Source: CAMLIZ01 sp036231905
GTDB lineage: Bacteria; Pseudomonadota; Gammaproteobacteria; Burkholderiales; Burkholderiaceae_C
Assembly (NCBI RefSeq): GCF_036231905.1
Contig: NZ_JAZARE010000011.1
Span: 124,001-188,000 of the forward strand
DNA: 64,000 nucleotides
Direction of reading: 5' to 3'
Part shown: positions 7,527 to 16,770 of the stretch, piece by piece
How the letters are laid out: every line of letters begins with the position of its first letter
How positions within the stretch are numbered: position 1 is the first letter of the stretch
The notes under the pieces: model-generated
The model's input: the letters and a program-made list of their open reading frames with translations, nothing else
Told to the model about the DNA's origin: nothing
Databases searched by the model: none
Position numbers and translations under genes: made by a program

Positions 7527-9506
7527 TCAGGCCACCCGCCGCAAGGCGGCGCGCGCCGTGCTGGCATTGGCGGGCTCGTGTGCGTCCAGCTTGAACGTGT
7601 TCACCAGTCCGGCCAGTCGCCCGGCCTGATCGTCGAGCTTTTCGGCTGCAGCGGCGGCCTGCTCCACCAGCGCGGCGTTCTGCTGCGTCAGCTCGTCCAT
7701 GTGGTTCACGGTGACGCTGATCTGGGCCAGCCCGGTGCTCTGCTCGCTCGATGCGTGGGTGATCTGGCCGATCGCTTCGGCCACCTGATGGATGGCCCGC
7801 ACGGCCTGCTCCATGGTGCCGCCGGCCTCGCCGACCACGCGTGCGCCGGTGTCCACCTGCTCCACGCTGGCGGAGATCAGGGTCTTGATCTCTTTTGCGG
7901 CCTGGGCCGAGCGCTGGGCGAGCGAGCGCACCTCCGAGGCCACCACCGCGAACCCGCGGCCTTGCTCGCCGGCACGGGCCGCTTCCACCGCCGCATTGAG
8001 CGCGAGGATATTGGTCTGGAAGGCGATGCCGTCGATCACACCGATGATGTCGGCGATCTTGCGGCTGCTGGCCTCGATGCCCTGCATGGTCTGGATCACG
8101 TGCTGCACCGAGGCGCCGCCCCGTTCGGCGAGCTCACGCGCCTGGCGCGCCAGCTCGTTCGCCCCGCGTGCGTTGTCGGCGTTGTGCTTGACGGTGCTGG
8201 TGAGCTCTTCCATCGAGCTGGCCGTTTCCTCCAGCGAGGCGGCCTGCTGCTCGGTGCGGCGCGACAGGTCGGCATTGCCCTGTGCGATCTCGCGCGAGGC
8301 GATGGCCACGCTCTCGGCGTTGCCGCGCACCTCGCCCACCACGCGGTGCAGGCTGTCCTTCATGGCCTTCAATGCGGTCATCAGCTTGGCGATCTCGTCC
8401 CGGCCGCGCACTTCGGCGTCACCGGTCAGGTCGCCGGCGGCCACCTGCTCGGCCAGGAGCACCGCGCGGTCCAGCGGTCCGGTGATGCTGTGCACCACCA
8501 CGCGAGCCAATGCGCCCACGCCAAGGATCATCAGCGCCAGCAGGCCGAACTGCACGATCTCCGTGCGGCGCAGGCTGGCCACGCGCTCGGTGAGCTCGTC
8601 CTCCAGTGCCTGCAGCGCCGCCTCTTCCAGCGCGAACAGGCCGTCGATGGTGGCGGTGAAGCTGGCGATGTACTGCGGCGCCGGGTACTGCAAGGACTCG
8701 GCCGACACCACTTCCTTGGTGGCCAGTGCCAGGGCGGCCTCGATCGGCGGCTTGGCCTCGTTCACCTTCGCGGCCAGCTTCTGCTTGAGCGCCGGGTTGG
8801 CATCGAACACCTTGCCGAAGGCCGTGCTCATGCCTTCGTACTGGTCGGTGGAGCTGCGCACCAGGCCGGCCAGCATGGCGCGCCCTTCCGGCTCCACCTT
8901 GCCCTCGGCCAGGAAGCCGGCGCCGCGCGCACGCGTCTGGCCCAGTGCTTCGGTGGCATAGGGCAGCTTGATCAGCGTGGCGCTCATCAGGTAGTAGGTG
9001 TCCGCCTGCGGGTCCAGGATCAGGCCGGTATGGTCCAGCAGGCCGTCCAGCGTCTTGAAGTAGCGTGTGATCAGCGCGGCGTGCTGGGTGCTGGATTCGG
9101 CGGCGGAGAGCTTCCTGTCGTCCACCGCGGCCTGCAGCGCCTGCCAATCCTGCTGGGCCAGGCGCCAGGCGTCGGCCATGCCGGCGGGCAGCGTCTCGGC
9201 CTTGAACCGGGTGTCCAGCGTGGCGATGGCCTTGGCCACTTCCGCCTTCTTGGCATCGCGGGCGGCGGCCACGCTGGCGTTGCCGCCCAGCAGCCCGGCA
9301 GACAAGCCACGGTGCTGCTGCGTCAGCTGCACCAGCTTCATCAGCTGGCGCGCCGGCTCCACACCCTGGCGTTCGCTTTCGGCGGCACCGATCAGCTCGC
9401 GCGACAACTTCAATTGCAGGTACAGCGGGACGCTGATCGCAGCGAGGACGAGCACGCCCAACAGCAACAACTTGTGCCCGACGGAGAGCCGATGGATCAG
9501 ATTCAT
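7527..9506 (-). CDS. Methyl-accepting chemotaxis protein, large periplasmic helical sensor
   Basis: 659-residue transmembrane chemoreceptor. The start at 9506 (MNLIHRLSVGHKLLLLG) puts a first membrane segment at about residues 10-30. The periplasmic part, about residues 35-330, is all helical and contains LTQQHRGLSAGLLGGN, resembling the conserved QxxRG.S stretch of NIT-like sensors. A second membrane segment (IVQFGLLALMILGVGALARV) is followed by HAMP and a signalling domain with the hairpin tip (IDGIAFQTNILALNAAVEAA, then RAGEQGRGFAVVASEVRSLA). No C-terminal CheR-docking pentapeptide of the NWETF type is seen; it ends ARAALRRVA. It is last in the chemosensory cluster and precedes the terminator. 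The ligand is unknown. Confidence 0.93.
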   Translation of the reverse strand: MNLIHRLSVGHKLLLLGVLVLAAISVPLYLQLKLSRELIGAAESERQGVEPARQLMKLVQLTQQHRGLSAGLLGGNASVAAARDAKKAEVAKAIATLDTRFKAETLPAGMADAWRLAQQDWQALQAAVDDRKLSAAESSTQHAALITRYFKTLDGLLDHTGLILDPQADTYYLMSATLIKLPYATEALGQTRARGAGFLAEGKVEPEGRAMLAGLVRSSTDQYEGMSTAFGKVFDANPALKQKLAAKVNEAKPPIEAALALATKEVVSAESLQYPAPQYIASFTATIDGLFALEEAALQALEDELTERVASLRRTEIVQFGLLALMILGVGALARVVVHSITGPLDRAVLLAEQVAAGDLTGDAEVRGRDEIAKLMTALKAMKDSLHRVVGEVRGNAESVAIASREIAQGNADLSRRTEQQAASLEETASSMEELTSTVKHNADNARGANELARQARELAERGGASVQHVIQTMQGIEASSRKIADIIGVIDGIAFQTNILALNAAVEAARAGEQGRGFAVVASEVRSLAQRSAQAAKEIKTLISASVEQVDTGARVVGEAGGTMEQAVRAIHQVAEAIGQITHASSEQSTGLAQISVTVNHMDELTQQNAALVEQAAAAAEKLDDQAGRLAGLVNTFKLDAHEPANASTARAALRRVA

Positions 9507-9644
9507 GATGAGTCGCCTTGCCTTTCCGCCCGATGGATGCGTGTGCGCCTCGGAACTTCGGAATATCCCTTTCAGGGATGTCGGCAGGAAGACCACCCGC
9601 CTTGATGCCACGCAAACCCTTGGGCCGGGCCGCTGCCTGGGCAC

Positions 9645-10712
9645 TCAGAACTGGCGGCCGTGGCGCTCGATCTCGGTGGCCAGCGCTTCCAGCGGGAGTG
9701 AACGTTCCACGCCGCCGCGGCGCACCGCTTCCTTCGGCATGCCGTACACCACGCAGCTGGCTTCGTCCTGGGCCATGGTGCGGGCACCGGCCTGGCGCAT
9801 CTCCAGCAGGCCGGCCGCGCCGTCGTCGCCCATGCCGGTCATCACGATGCCCAGTGCATTGGCGCCGCAGGCCCGCGCGGCCGAGCGGAACAGCACGTCC
9901 ACCGACGGCCGGTGGCGGTTGACCAGCGGGCCGTCGATCACGTCCACCACGTACTGCGCGCCGCTGCGCCGCAGCAGCATGTGCTTGCCGCCGGGCGCGA
10001 TGAGCGCGCGGCCGGGCAGCACGCGGTCGTTGTGCTCCGCTTCCTTCACCTCGATGGCGCACAGGCTGTCCAGCCGGGCGGCAAAGGCGGCGGTGAACTT
10101 CTCCGGCATGTGCTGCACGATCACCAGCCCGGCACACACCTGCGGCAGGGCGGTGAGCACCACCTCCAGCGCCTGGGTGCCGCCGGTCGATGTGCCGATG
10201 GCCACCACGCGCTCCGTGGTCTGGCTCATGGCCCGCTGCGCCGACGGCGGCAGCACGGCGTCGGCATTCAGCTTGGGCGGCGCGGAAGGTGGTGCGGTGC
10301 GCCGCAGGTTGGCGCGCGCTGCCGCCCTCACCGTGGCCACCAGGTCGTCGGCGCTGTCGGAAAGAAACTGCTTCAGGCCCAGCTTGGGCTTGGTGACGAT
10401 GGCCACCGCGCCGGCGGACAGCGCGTCCAGCGTGGTCCTGGCGCCTTTGTCGGTGAGGGTGGAACAGATCACCACCGGCGTGGGGCGCTCGGCCATCAGC
10501 TTGCGCAGGAAGGTGATGCCGTCCATGCGCGGCATTTCCACGTCGAGCACGATCACGTCGGGCCAGCGCTGCTTCATGCGCTCCATGGCCAGCAGCGGAT
10601 CGGCCACCGCACCCATCACCTCCAGGCCGTCGGCGGCCTCCAGCAGGCCGCCCAGCACCTGCCGCACCACGGCGGAATCGTCGACCACCAGCACCTGGAT
10701 CGGCTTGTTCAT
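9645..10712 (-). CDS. cheB: CheB protein-glutamate methylesterase/deamidase
   Basis: 355-residue response-regulator enzyme that removes methyl groups from chemoreceptors. The receiver domain has VLVVDDSAVVRQVL and the phospho-acceptor Asp in VIVLDVEMPRMDG. The esterase domain has the nucleophile Ser in IGTSTGGTQAL, His in IVQHMPEKFTAAFAARL and Asp in MTGMGDDGAAGLLEMRQAGA. Its ATG overlaps the cheD stop (ATGA), so the two are translationally coupled. CheA in the same cluster should phosphorylate it. Confidence 0.97.
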   Translation of the reverse strand: MNKPIQVLVVDDSAVVRQVLGGLLEAADGLEVMGAVADPLLAMERMKQRWPDVIVLDVEMPRMDGITFLRKLMAERPTPVVICSTLTDKGARTTLDALSAGAVAIVTKPKLGLKQFLSDSADDLVATVRAAARANLRRTAPPSAPPKLNADAVLPPSAQRAMSQTTERVVAIGTSTGGTQALEVVLTALPQVCAGLVIVQHMPEKFTAAFAARLDSLCAIEVKEAEHNDRVLPGRALIAPGGKHMLLRRSGAQYVVDVIDGPLVNRHRPSVDVLFRSAARACGANALGIVMTGMGDDGAAGLLEMRQAGARTMAQDEASCVVYGMPKEAVRRGGVERSLPLEALATEIERHGRQF

Positions 10713-11191
10713 TGCGCCCCCACGCCGGGCGGGCGCACCTGGCGCGCCCAGACGTTGCCGGTGGCGATCTCGAACACGATGTTGCGGTGGCCGGCGCCGA
10801 ACAGGCTTTCGGCGCGCACCTCGATGCCTTGCGCACGCAGCAGGCGGCGCGCGGCTTCTCCATTGCGGCGGCCCACATCCACCGGGCCGCTGCGCGGCTG
10901 CGCCGGAAACATGTGGCCGCCGCCGAAGATCTTGGCCTGGCAGCGCGAGGCGGGCACGCCGCGCCTGGCCAGCCCTTCCAGCATGAGCGCCATCGCGCCT
11001 TCGGCGTAGCGCCCATCGCGGCGCACCGGCGCGCGCACGGCCCCGGCGGTCAGCAGGAAGTGCGACATGGCACCCACATGCAGCACCGGGTCCCACAGCG
11101 TGATGGACACGCAGGAGCCGAGCAGCGTGTGCACCTCGTGAGTCGAGTCGCCCACGAACCACTCGCCCGGGTTGAGGAACACCACCTTCAC
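10709..11191 (-). CDS. cheD: CheD chemoreceptor glutamine deamidase
   Basis: 160-residue enzyme that deamidates receptor glutamines. The conserved catalytic pair is visible: Cys in VHTLLGSCVSITLWDP and His in VGAMSHFLL. Further family landmarks are AKIFGGGHMF, VGRRNGEAARRLL and IVFEIATGNVW. The start is a GTG at 11191 that overlaps the cheR stop as GTGA; the next in-frame candidates would cut into the conserved N-terminus. It overlaps cheB by 4 bases at its 3' end. The cheR-cheD-cheB run is tightly coupled. Confidence 0.93.
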   Translation of the reverse strand: MKVVFLNPGEWFVGDSTHEVHTLLGSCVSITLWDPVLHVGAMSHFLLTAGAVRAPVRRDGRYAEGAMALMLEGLARRGVPASRCQAKIFGGGHMFPAQPRSGPVDVGRRNGEAARRLLRAQGIEVRAESLFGAGHRNIVFEIATGNVWARQVRPPGVGAQ

Positions 11192-11988
11192 GGCTTCCGG
11201 TAGATCGAAGGGGCGACCGCCGTCACGGCGTTGCTCACATCGTTGAGGCTTTCCGAATGGCCGATGCACAGGTGTCCCCCCGGCTTGAGCAGCGCCACCA
11301 CGCGCGCCACCACCTGGCGCTTGGTGTCGCCGTTGAAATAGATCATCACGTTGCGCAGGAACACCAGGTCGAAGCTGCCCAGCTGCGGCAGGGCCGTGTT
11401 GAGGTTGACCTGCGCGAACTGCACCCGCTGGCGCAGCGCCTTGTCCACCAGCAGGGTGCCCTCCTGCGTGCCGGTGCCGCGCAGGCAATAGCGCTTCAGG
11501 TAGGCCGGCGGAATGTGGCGCGCGCGCTCCATCATGTAGTGGCCGGTGCGTGCCCGCTGCAGCACGCGCTGGCTGATGTCGCTGCCCAGCACCTCCCACG
11601 GGGCCGAACCCATGCAGTCGGCCAGCACCATGGCGATGCTGTAGGCCTCCTCGCCGCTGGAGCTGGCCGCGCTCCACACCCGCAGCGCCCTGCCCTGGGC
11701 GGCCGCCTCGGTGGCCAGGCGGCGCAACAGCTCGAAGTGCTTGGGCTCGCGGAAGAAGTAGGTTTCGTTCGTGGTCAGCAGGTCGATCGCGACCTGTGCC
11801 TCGGCCGCGCCCTGCGGGCCGTTCAGCAGCTCGAAGTAGGCACCAAAGCTGTCGCACCGGTGCGCCGCGAGCCGCTTGGACAGGCGGCCGCACACCAACG
11901 GCTTCTTGGCGTCGGACATCGTGATGCCGGCGCTGTCGAAGATGAAGCGCTGGAAGCGCTGGAACTCCGCCGCGGTGATCGGTGTCAT
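11188..11988 (-). CDS. cheR: CheR chemoreceptor methyltransferase
   Basis: 266-residue SAM-dependent methyltransferase that methylates receptor glutamates. The N-terminal helical domain (FQRFIFDSAGITMSDAKKPL, then VCGRLSKRL) and the catalytic domain (NETYFFREPKHFELL, RVWSAASSSGEEAYSIAMVL, FDLVFLRNVMIYF, GGHLCIGHSESL) match the family throughout. It lies between cheW and cheD and overlaps cheD by 4 bases. Confidence 0.97.
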   Translation of the reverse strand: MTPITAAEFQRFQRFIFDSAGITMSDAKKPLVCGRLSKRLAAHRCDSFGAYFELLNGPQGAAEAQVAIDLLTTNETYFFREPKHFELLRRLATEAAAQGRALRVWSAASSSGEEAYSIAMVLADCMGSAPWEVLGSDISQRVLQRARTGHYMMERARHIPPAYLKRYCLRGTGTQEGTLLVDKALRQRVQFAQVNLNTALPQLGSFDLVFLRNVMIYFNGDTKRQVVARVVALLKPGGHLCIGHSESLNDVSNAVTAVAPSIYRKP

Positions 11989-12007
11989 CGGTCGCGTGCC
12001 GGCGGTG

Positions 12008-12541
12008 TCACGCCGCCAGGGCCTGGGCTTCGGCGCTGGCGTCCTGCAGCGCGCCCAGTTCGTCCAGCGACAGCACCTGGTCCACGTTGAGCAGGATGAC
12101 GAAGCGGCCCTTCACCTTGCCCATGCCCTGGATGAAGTCGGTGCGGATGCGCGCACCGAAGGCCGGCGCCGGCTCGATGTCCGCCGGCGCGATCTCGATC
12201 ACCTCGTTGACCGCGTCCACCACCACGCCGATCACCTGGCTGTCGTCACCGGCCTGCACTTCGACGATCACGATGCAGGTGCGCTTGGTCACCTCGCTGG
12301 CCGGGCGGCCGAAGCGGGCCTGCAGGTCCATCACCGGCACCACCGCACCGCGCAGGTTGATCACGCCGCGCACACTGGGCGGCATCATCGGCACGGTGGT
12401 GAGCTGGGCGTACTCGATGATCTCCTTGATGCACAGGATGCCGATCGCGAAGGCTTCGCCGGCCAGCATGAAGGTCAGGTACTGGGCCGGCTCATGGACC
12501 GGCGGTGCGCTCTGCGGCGCGACGGAATGTTGCGTGCGCAT
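12008..12541 (-). CDS. cheW: CheW coupling protein
   Basis: 177-residue scaffold that links receptors to CheA. It is a single CheW domain: QYLTFMLAGEAFAIGILCIK at about residues 20-40, then PPSVRGVINLRGAVVPVMDL and QVIGVVVDAVNEV. An N-terminal extension of about 18 residues is Pro/Gln-rich. It lies 11 bases downstream of the second MCP gene and 19 bases upstream of cheR. Confidence 0.96.
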   Translation of the reverse strand: MRTQHSVAPQSAPPVHEPAQYLTFMLAGEAFAIGILCIKEIIEYAQLTTVPMMPPSVRGVINLRGAVVPVMDLQARFGRPASEVTKRTCIVIVEVQAGDDSQVIGVVVDAVNEVIEIAPADIEPAPAFGARIRTDFIQGMGKVKGRFVILLNVDQVLSLDELGALQDASAEAQALAA

Positions 12542-12552
12542 GCGGGTCTCCT

Positions 12553-14202
12553 TCAGAACCGGGCGAACTGCGACTCGTCCACCGCGTCGGCCTGTGCCAC
12601 CATTGCCAGCGGCTTGCGGTGGGAGGCCTTGGCCGCCTTGTGGATGGCCCGGTTGGCCAGCGCCACATGCGCGGTGCGCGGGCCGGCGCTGCCGCCGTTG
12701 AGCTTGAAGAAGGCCATGGCCTGCTGCAGCTGCTCGGCCTGGCCGCTCATCTCCTCGGCGGTGGCGGCCAGCTCTTCGGAGCTGGAGGCGTTCTGCTGCG
12801 TGGTCTGGCTGAGCTGGCTCACCGCGCCGTTGATCTGGCCCACGCCCGAGCTCTGCTCCTGCGAGGCGGCGCTGATCTCCTGCACCAGGTCGGAGGTCTT
12901 CCTGATGTTGGGCACGATGGAGTCCAGCAGGCGGCCGGCCCGCTCGGCCAGGTCCACGCTTTCGCTGGCGACGGTGCCGATCTCCTGCGCTGCCACCTGG
13001 CTGCGTTCGGCCAGCTTGCGCACTTCAGCGGCCACCACCGCGAAGCCCTTGCCGTGTTCGCCGGCGCGTGCGGCCTCGATGGCCGCGTTCAGGGCCAGCA
13101 GGTTGGTCTGGTAGGCGATGTCGTCGATGATGCCGATCTTCTGTGCGATCTGCTTCATCGCCGTGACGGTGGCCTTCACCGCCTCGCCGCCCTCGGTGGC
13201 TTCGGTGGCCGACTTGGTGGCCATGCCATCGGTGACGCGGGCGTTCTCGGTGTTCTGCGCGATCGAGGCGGTCATCTGCTCGATGGAGGCGCTGGTCTCT
13301 TCCACCCCGGCCGCCTGCTCGCTGGAGGCCTGCGACAGCGACTGCGCGGTGGCACTCACCTCCTCCGAGGCGCCGGCCAGTGCCTCGGCACTGGAGTTCA
13401 CTTCTGCCACCACCTGCGACAGCTTGTTCACCATGTTCTGCATGGCGCTGAGCAGCTGCCCGGTCTCGTCCTTGGAGGTGGCGGCGATCGACACCGTGAG
13501 GTCGCCCTCGGCCAGCCGGTCGGCCACCTTCACCGCCTCGCCCAGCGGCTTGCTGACGCCGCGGCTGATGAACACGCCCATCAGCACGCCGATCACCACG
13601 GCGCCCGCGATGGTGCCGATCATCAGCGTGCGGCTCTGTTCATAGAGTGCCGTGGTTTCTTCGGCGGCCTGCTTGCCGCGCTGCTCCTTCAGCACGGACA
13701 GGTCGGTCAGCAGGTCGTCCAGCACGCCGGCCTTGGCCAGCAGGGCCTGGGTCTGCTTTTCCATCGCCTCGTCATGTTCCAGCAGCTTGCGGTTGCCTGC
13801 GGCGGCCAGCACCTGGTTGAGATCGCGCTGGTACTCGTCCCAGTGGCTGTTGAAGCTGGCGAAGATGGCCTTGGCCTTCTCTGTCACGAACAGCGGCCGG
13901 GCCTTCTCCAGCTCCTGCTTGAGCGTCTCGCTGGCCTTCTGGATCATGCCCAGCTGCTTGGTGCGCTGCTCTTGCGTGGTGGCCAGCATGAAGTTGCTGC
14001 GCGCCCGCCCGATGTAGATCAGGTTGATGTTGGCTTCCTTGATGTGCGACAGGCCGATCAGCTCCAGCTCGTACAGCCGGTCGGCCGCGTCATTGAGCTT
14101 GCTGGCGGTGTTGACACCCACCAGGCCGACGATGCCGCTGAAGGCGGCCACGATCAGGAACGCCACGACGAGGCGGATACCGATCTTGATGTTGGAGAAC
14201 AT
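12553..14202 (-). CDS. Methyl-accepting chemotaxis protein, four-helix-bundle sensor
   Basis: 549-residue chemoreceptor. A first membrane segment (IRLVVAFLIVAAFSGIVGLV) is followed by a periplasmic four-helix-bundle domain of the 4HB_MCP type (residues about 35-185), containing LIYIGRARSNFMLATT. The second membrane segment is LMIGTIAGAVVIGVLMGVFI. HAMP and a long signalling domain with IDDIAYQTNLLALNAAIEAA follow. The C-terminus ends DESQFARF, not the NWETF pentapeptide. It lies between cheA and cheW. Confidence 0.95.
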   Translation of the reverse strand: MFSNIKIGIRLVVAFLIVAAFSGIVGLVGVNTASKLNDAADRLYELELIGLSHIKEANINLIYIGRARSNFMLATTQEQRTKQLGMIQKASETLKQELEKARPLFVTEKAKAIFASFNSHWDEYQRDLNQVLAAAGNRKLLEHDEAMEKQTQALLAKAGVLDDLLTDLSVLKEQRGKQAAEETTALYEQSRTLMIGTIAGAVVIGVLMGVFISRGVSKPLGEAVKVADRLAEGDLTVSIAATSKDETGQLLSAMQNMVNKLSQVVAEVNSSAEALAGASEEVSATAQSLSQASSEQAAGVEETSASIEQMTASIAQNTENARVTDGMATKSATEATEGGEAVKATVTAMKQIAQKIGIIDDIAYQTNLLALNAAIEAARAGEHGKGFAVVAAEVRKLAERSQVAAQEIGTVASESVDLAERAGRLLDSIVPNIRKTSDLVQEISAASQEQSSGVGQINGAVSQLSQTTQQNASSSEELAATAEEMSGQAEQLQQAMAFFKLNGGSAGPRTAHVALANRAIHKAAKASHRKPLAMVAQADAVDESQFARF

Positions 14203-14271
14203 GGTGCAGGTCCTTTGCGGCGCGGTCGCCTGGAATGGTTGGCTGGAAGTGGATGAAACGGATAGCGAGAC

Positions 14272-16431
14272 TCAGGTACCCGCGCTGGACGAGACAGGTT
14301 CTGGCGCTTCGCGGGCCTGCGCCATGAGGGCGGGCACGTCGAGGATCAGGGCGACCTCGCCATTGCCCAGGATGCTGGAGCCGCTGATGCCGCGCACCTG
14401 CGCGAACATCTTCGACAGGGGTTTGATCACGGTCTGCGCTTCGCCCAGCAGCGCATCGACCATCAGCCCGGCCTTCTGCCCGGCGTGCTTGACCACCACC
14501 AGGTTCTCGCGCGGGCCGCTGGGCCCCTGCACGCCGAAGAGCTCGCGCAGGCGGATGACCGGCAGCACCTCGCCACGCAGGTCGGTGTAGTCGCGATCGG
14601 GGTCGTTGCGGAAGGCCAGGCATTCCTCGACCATGTCCAGCGGCAGCACGAAGACCGAGCGGCCCACGCCGACCTGGAAGCCGTCGATGATGGCCAGCGT
14701 GAGCGGCAGGCGCACGGTGACCGTGGTGCCCTCGCCTGCTCGGCTGGCGATGCTGACGCTGCCGCGCAGGGCGGTGATGTTGCGCTTGACCACGTCCATG
14801 CCCACGCCGCGGCCGGACAGGTTGGTGATCTTCTCCGCGGTGGAGAAGCCCGGTTCGAACACCAGGGCAAAGATGTCGGCGTCGCTCATGTGGCGCCCGG
14901 GTTCCACCAGGCCACGCTCCACGGCCTTGGCCAGGATGCGCTCGCGGTCCAGGCCGCCGCCGTCGTCGCCCACCTCGATGACGATGTTGCCGGAGTCGTG
15001 GAAGGCGTTGAGCCGCACGGTGCCCCGGGCCGGCTTGCCGCGCGCCTGGCGCACGCCGGCCGCCTCGATGCCATGGTCCATGGCGTTGCGCACCAGGTGC
15101 GTCAGCGGATCAGCGATGCGCTCGACCACCGTCTTGTCCAGCTCGGTGTCCTCGCCGCTGACCTGCAGCACGATGTCCTTGCCCAGCTCCTGCGACACGT
15201 CGCGCACCACGCGCTGGAAGCGGCTGAAGGTGGAGCCGATCTTCACCATGCGCAACTGCAGCGAGGCGTCGCGCACCTGCTCCACCAGCGTGGACAGCAC
15301 GCTGTGGCTTTCCTGCAGCTCGCTCACCCGGGTGGCCCGGGCCACCAGCTGGGCGCCGGCCGCGGCGATCACCAGCTCACCGACCAGGTTGATCAGGTGG
15401 TCCAGCTTGTCGGCGTCCACGCGGATGGACTGCGTGTCCGGCCCGCGCCCTTCCTTCAAGGTCTTCTGCTTGTTCAGCGCTGCCTGCACCGCGGCCGGCT
15501 GCACCGTGCCCTGCTCCACCAGGATCTCGCCCAGCGGCGGTGCGAACGCCACCGCAGCCTGCACACCCAGTGCCTCCTTGAGCTCGCGCTCTGTGAGCGC
15601 GCCGCAGCGCACCAGGATGTCGCCCAGGCGGGCCGGTGGTTCCGGCAGCGCTTCGATCAGCGCCAGGTATTCGCCCAGCTTGCTGTGCGGCGGCAGGATG
15701 CGCAGCTGGCAGTCGTCGCGCACGAAGTCGAACACGCTTTCGATCGTGGCCTTGTCGGCCCGGCTGTCGAAGGCGATCTCGAACCCGAGGTAGCAGGTTT
15801 CCGGGTCCATCGCCTCCGGCGGGGGCAGGCCCTCGTCCATGGTGGCGATGGCGGTCACCGTGCCCAGCGTGCCCAGGTAGCGGATGAAGGCCAGCGGGTC
15901 CATCCCGTTGCGCAGCACATCCGGCCCGAAGCGCAGCGAGATGTGCCAATGCTCCGAGCGGTCGGTGCTGGTGAGCTCGCCAGGCGATGGCAGCGCCGGC
16001 TGCGTGGCCGCGATGCGGCCCGCGCCGGCGGGTGCGCCGAGGTAGGCGCCCAGGCGCTCCACCAGCGGCGCGCCTGCATCAGCGAGCGCCTGGCTGGCGT
16101 CGCCGCGATGGCGCTCCACCTCGGTCACCAGGGCGTCGATGTGGTCCTTGCAGGCCAGCAGCAGCGACACCAGCGCCGCGTCCAGGGCGAGTGCGCCGTT
16201 GCGCACCTCGTCGAGCACGCTTTCCACCACATGGGTGAAGGCGACGATGCGGTCCAGGCCAAACAGGCCGGCGCTGCCCTTGACGGTGTGGGCCGCACGG
16301 AAGATCGCGTTGACGAGCTCGGCGCGTGCCTCCTCGCCGGCGCTGTCGATCGCCAGCAGGGAGGATTCCATCTCCACCAGCAGCTCGCGGCTTTCGACGA
16401 TGTAGGTCTGCAGGGCCTGGTCGATGTTCAT
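14272..16431 (-). CDS. cheA: CheA histidine kinase with central MshEN-like repeats
   Basis: 719-residue cytoplasmic kinase that phosphorylates CheY and CheB. The Hpt domain carries the phospho-acceptor His48 (IFRAAHTVKGSAGLFG). Residues about 162-255 form the P2-like region (HWHISLRFGPDVLRNGMDPL). Residues 268-322 hold two repeats, RLGDILVRCGALTERELKEA and PLGEILVEQGTVQPAAVQAA, that match the MshEN c-di-GMP-binding motif. The dimerisation helices, ATPase (N-box HLVRNAMDHGIE, G-boxes EVGDDGGGLD and GRGVGMDVV) and C-terminal CheW-like domain (about 580-705) follow. It lies between the STAS gene and the second MCP gene. Kinase identity is certain; the MshEN reading is an inference. Confidence 0.97.
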   Translation of the reverse strand: MNIDQALQTYIVESRELLVEMESSLLAIDSAGEEARAELVNAIFRAAHTVKGSAGLFGLDRIVAFTHVVESVLDEVRNGALALDAALVSLLLACKDHIDALVTEVERHRGDASQALADAGAPLVERLGAYLGAPAGAGRIAATQPALPSPGELTSTDRSEHWHISLRFGPDVLRNGMDPLAFIRYLGTLGTVTAIATMDEGLPPPEAMDPETCYLGFEIAFDSRADKATIESVFDFVRDDCQLRILPPHSKLGEYLALIEALPEPPARLGDILVRCGALTERELKEALGVQAAVAFAPPLGEILVEQGTVQPAAVQAALNKQKTLKEGRGPDTQSIRVDADKLDHLINLVGELVIAAAGAQLVARATRVSELQESHSVLSTLVEQVRDASLQLRMVKIGSTFSRFQRVVRDVSQELGKDIVLQVSGEDTELDKTVVERIADPLTHLVRNAMDHGIEAAGVRQARGKPARGTVRLNAFHDSGNIVIEVGDDGGGLDRERILAKAVERGLVEPGRHMSDADIFALVFEPGFSTAEKITNLSGRGVGMDVVKRNITALRGSVSIASRAGEGTTVTVRLPLTLAIIDGFQVGVGRSVFVLPLDMVEECLAFRNDPDRDYTDLRGEVLPVIRLRELFGVQGPSGPRENLVVVKHAGQKAGLMVDALLGEAQTVIKPLSKMFAQVRGISGSSILGNGEVALILDVPALMAQAREAPEPVSSSAGT

Positions 16432-16455
16432 GGCTCTAGCTTTCCGAAAGCCGCT

Positions 16456-16770
16456 TCACGCGCCCGCAGGCGTGGGAAGCGGGTCGCCGAAGTAGGCGTG
16501 CAAGTCGAGCAGCTGGAAGACGTCGTTCACGGCGGCGCTGTGGCCCACCAGCCGCAGCGCCCGCTGGCGCGCAAGCGCGCTGCGCCTGGCCAGCATGAGC
16601 AGCTGCACGCCGGCGCTGTCGATCTCGGTCACGCCGGACAGGTCGAGCTCCAGTGCGGGGGCACCGTCCAGCGCGGCGAGCAACTGCGCCTTGAGCTCGG
16701 CCGCGCGGTAGATGTTGAGCTCGCCGCGCAGGCTGAGCCGCTCGGCGGCCGGCGCGTTCACCGGACTCAT
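16456..16770 (-). CDS. STAS-domain protein (anti-sigma-factor-antagonist-like)
   Basis: 104-residue single STAS domain. The conserved loop with the phosphorylatable Ser is present (LDLSGVTEIDSAGVQLLMLA, residue about 52), followed by RALRLVGHSAAVNDVFQLL. Such proteins sit in several alternative chemosensory clusters, where their partner is usually unknown. Its ATG overlaps the cheY stop by 4 bases, so it is made with the response regulator. Confidence 0.9.
   Translation of the reverse strand: MSPVNAPAAERLSLRGELNIYRAAELKAQLLAALDGAPALELDLSGVTEIDSAGVQLLMLARRSALARQRALRLVGHSAAVNDVFQLLDLHAYFGDPLPTPAGA

Noticed and set aside
7578..9605. 675-codon plus-strand open frame
   Set aside because: Antisense to the methyl-accepting protein; composition (His/Gln/Gly-rich) is not that of a real protein here.
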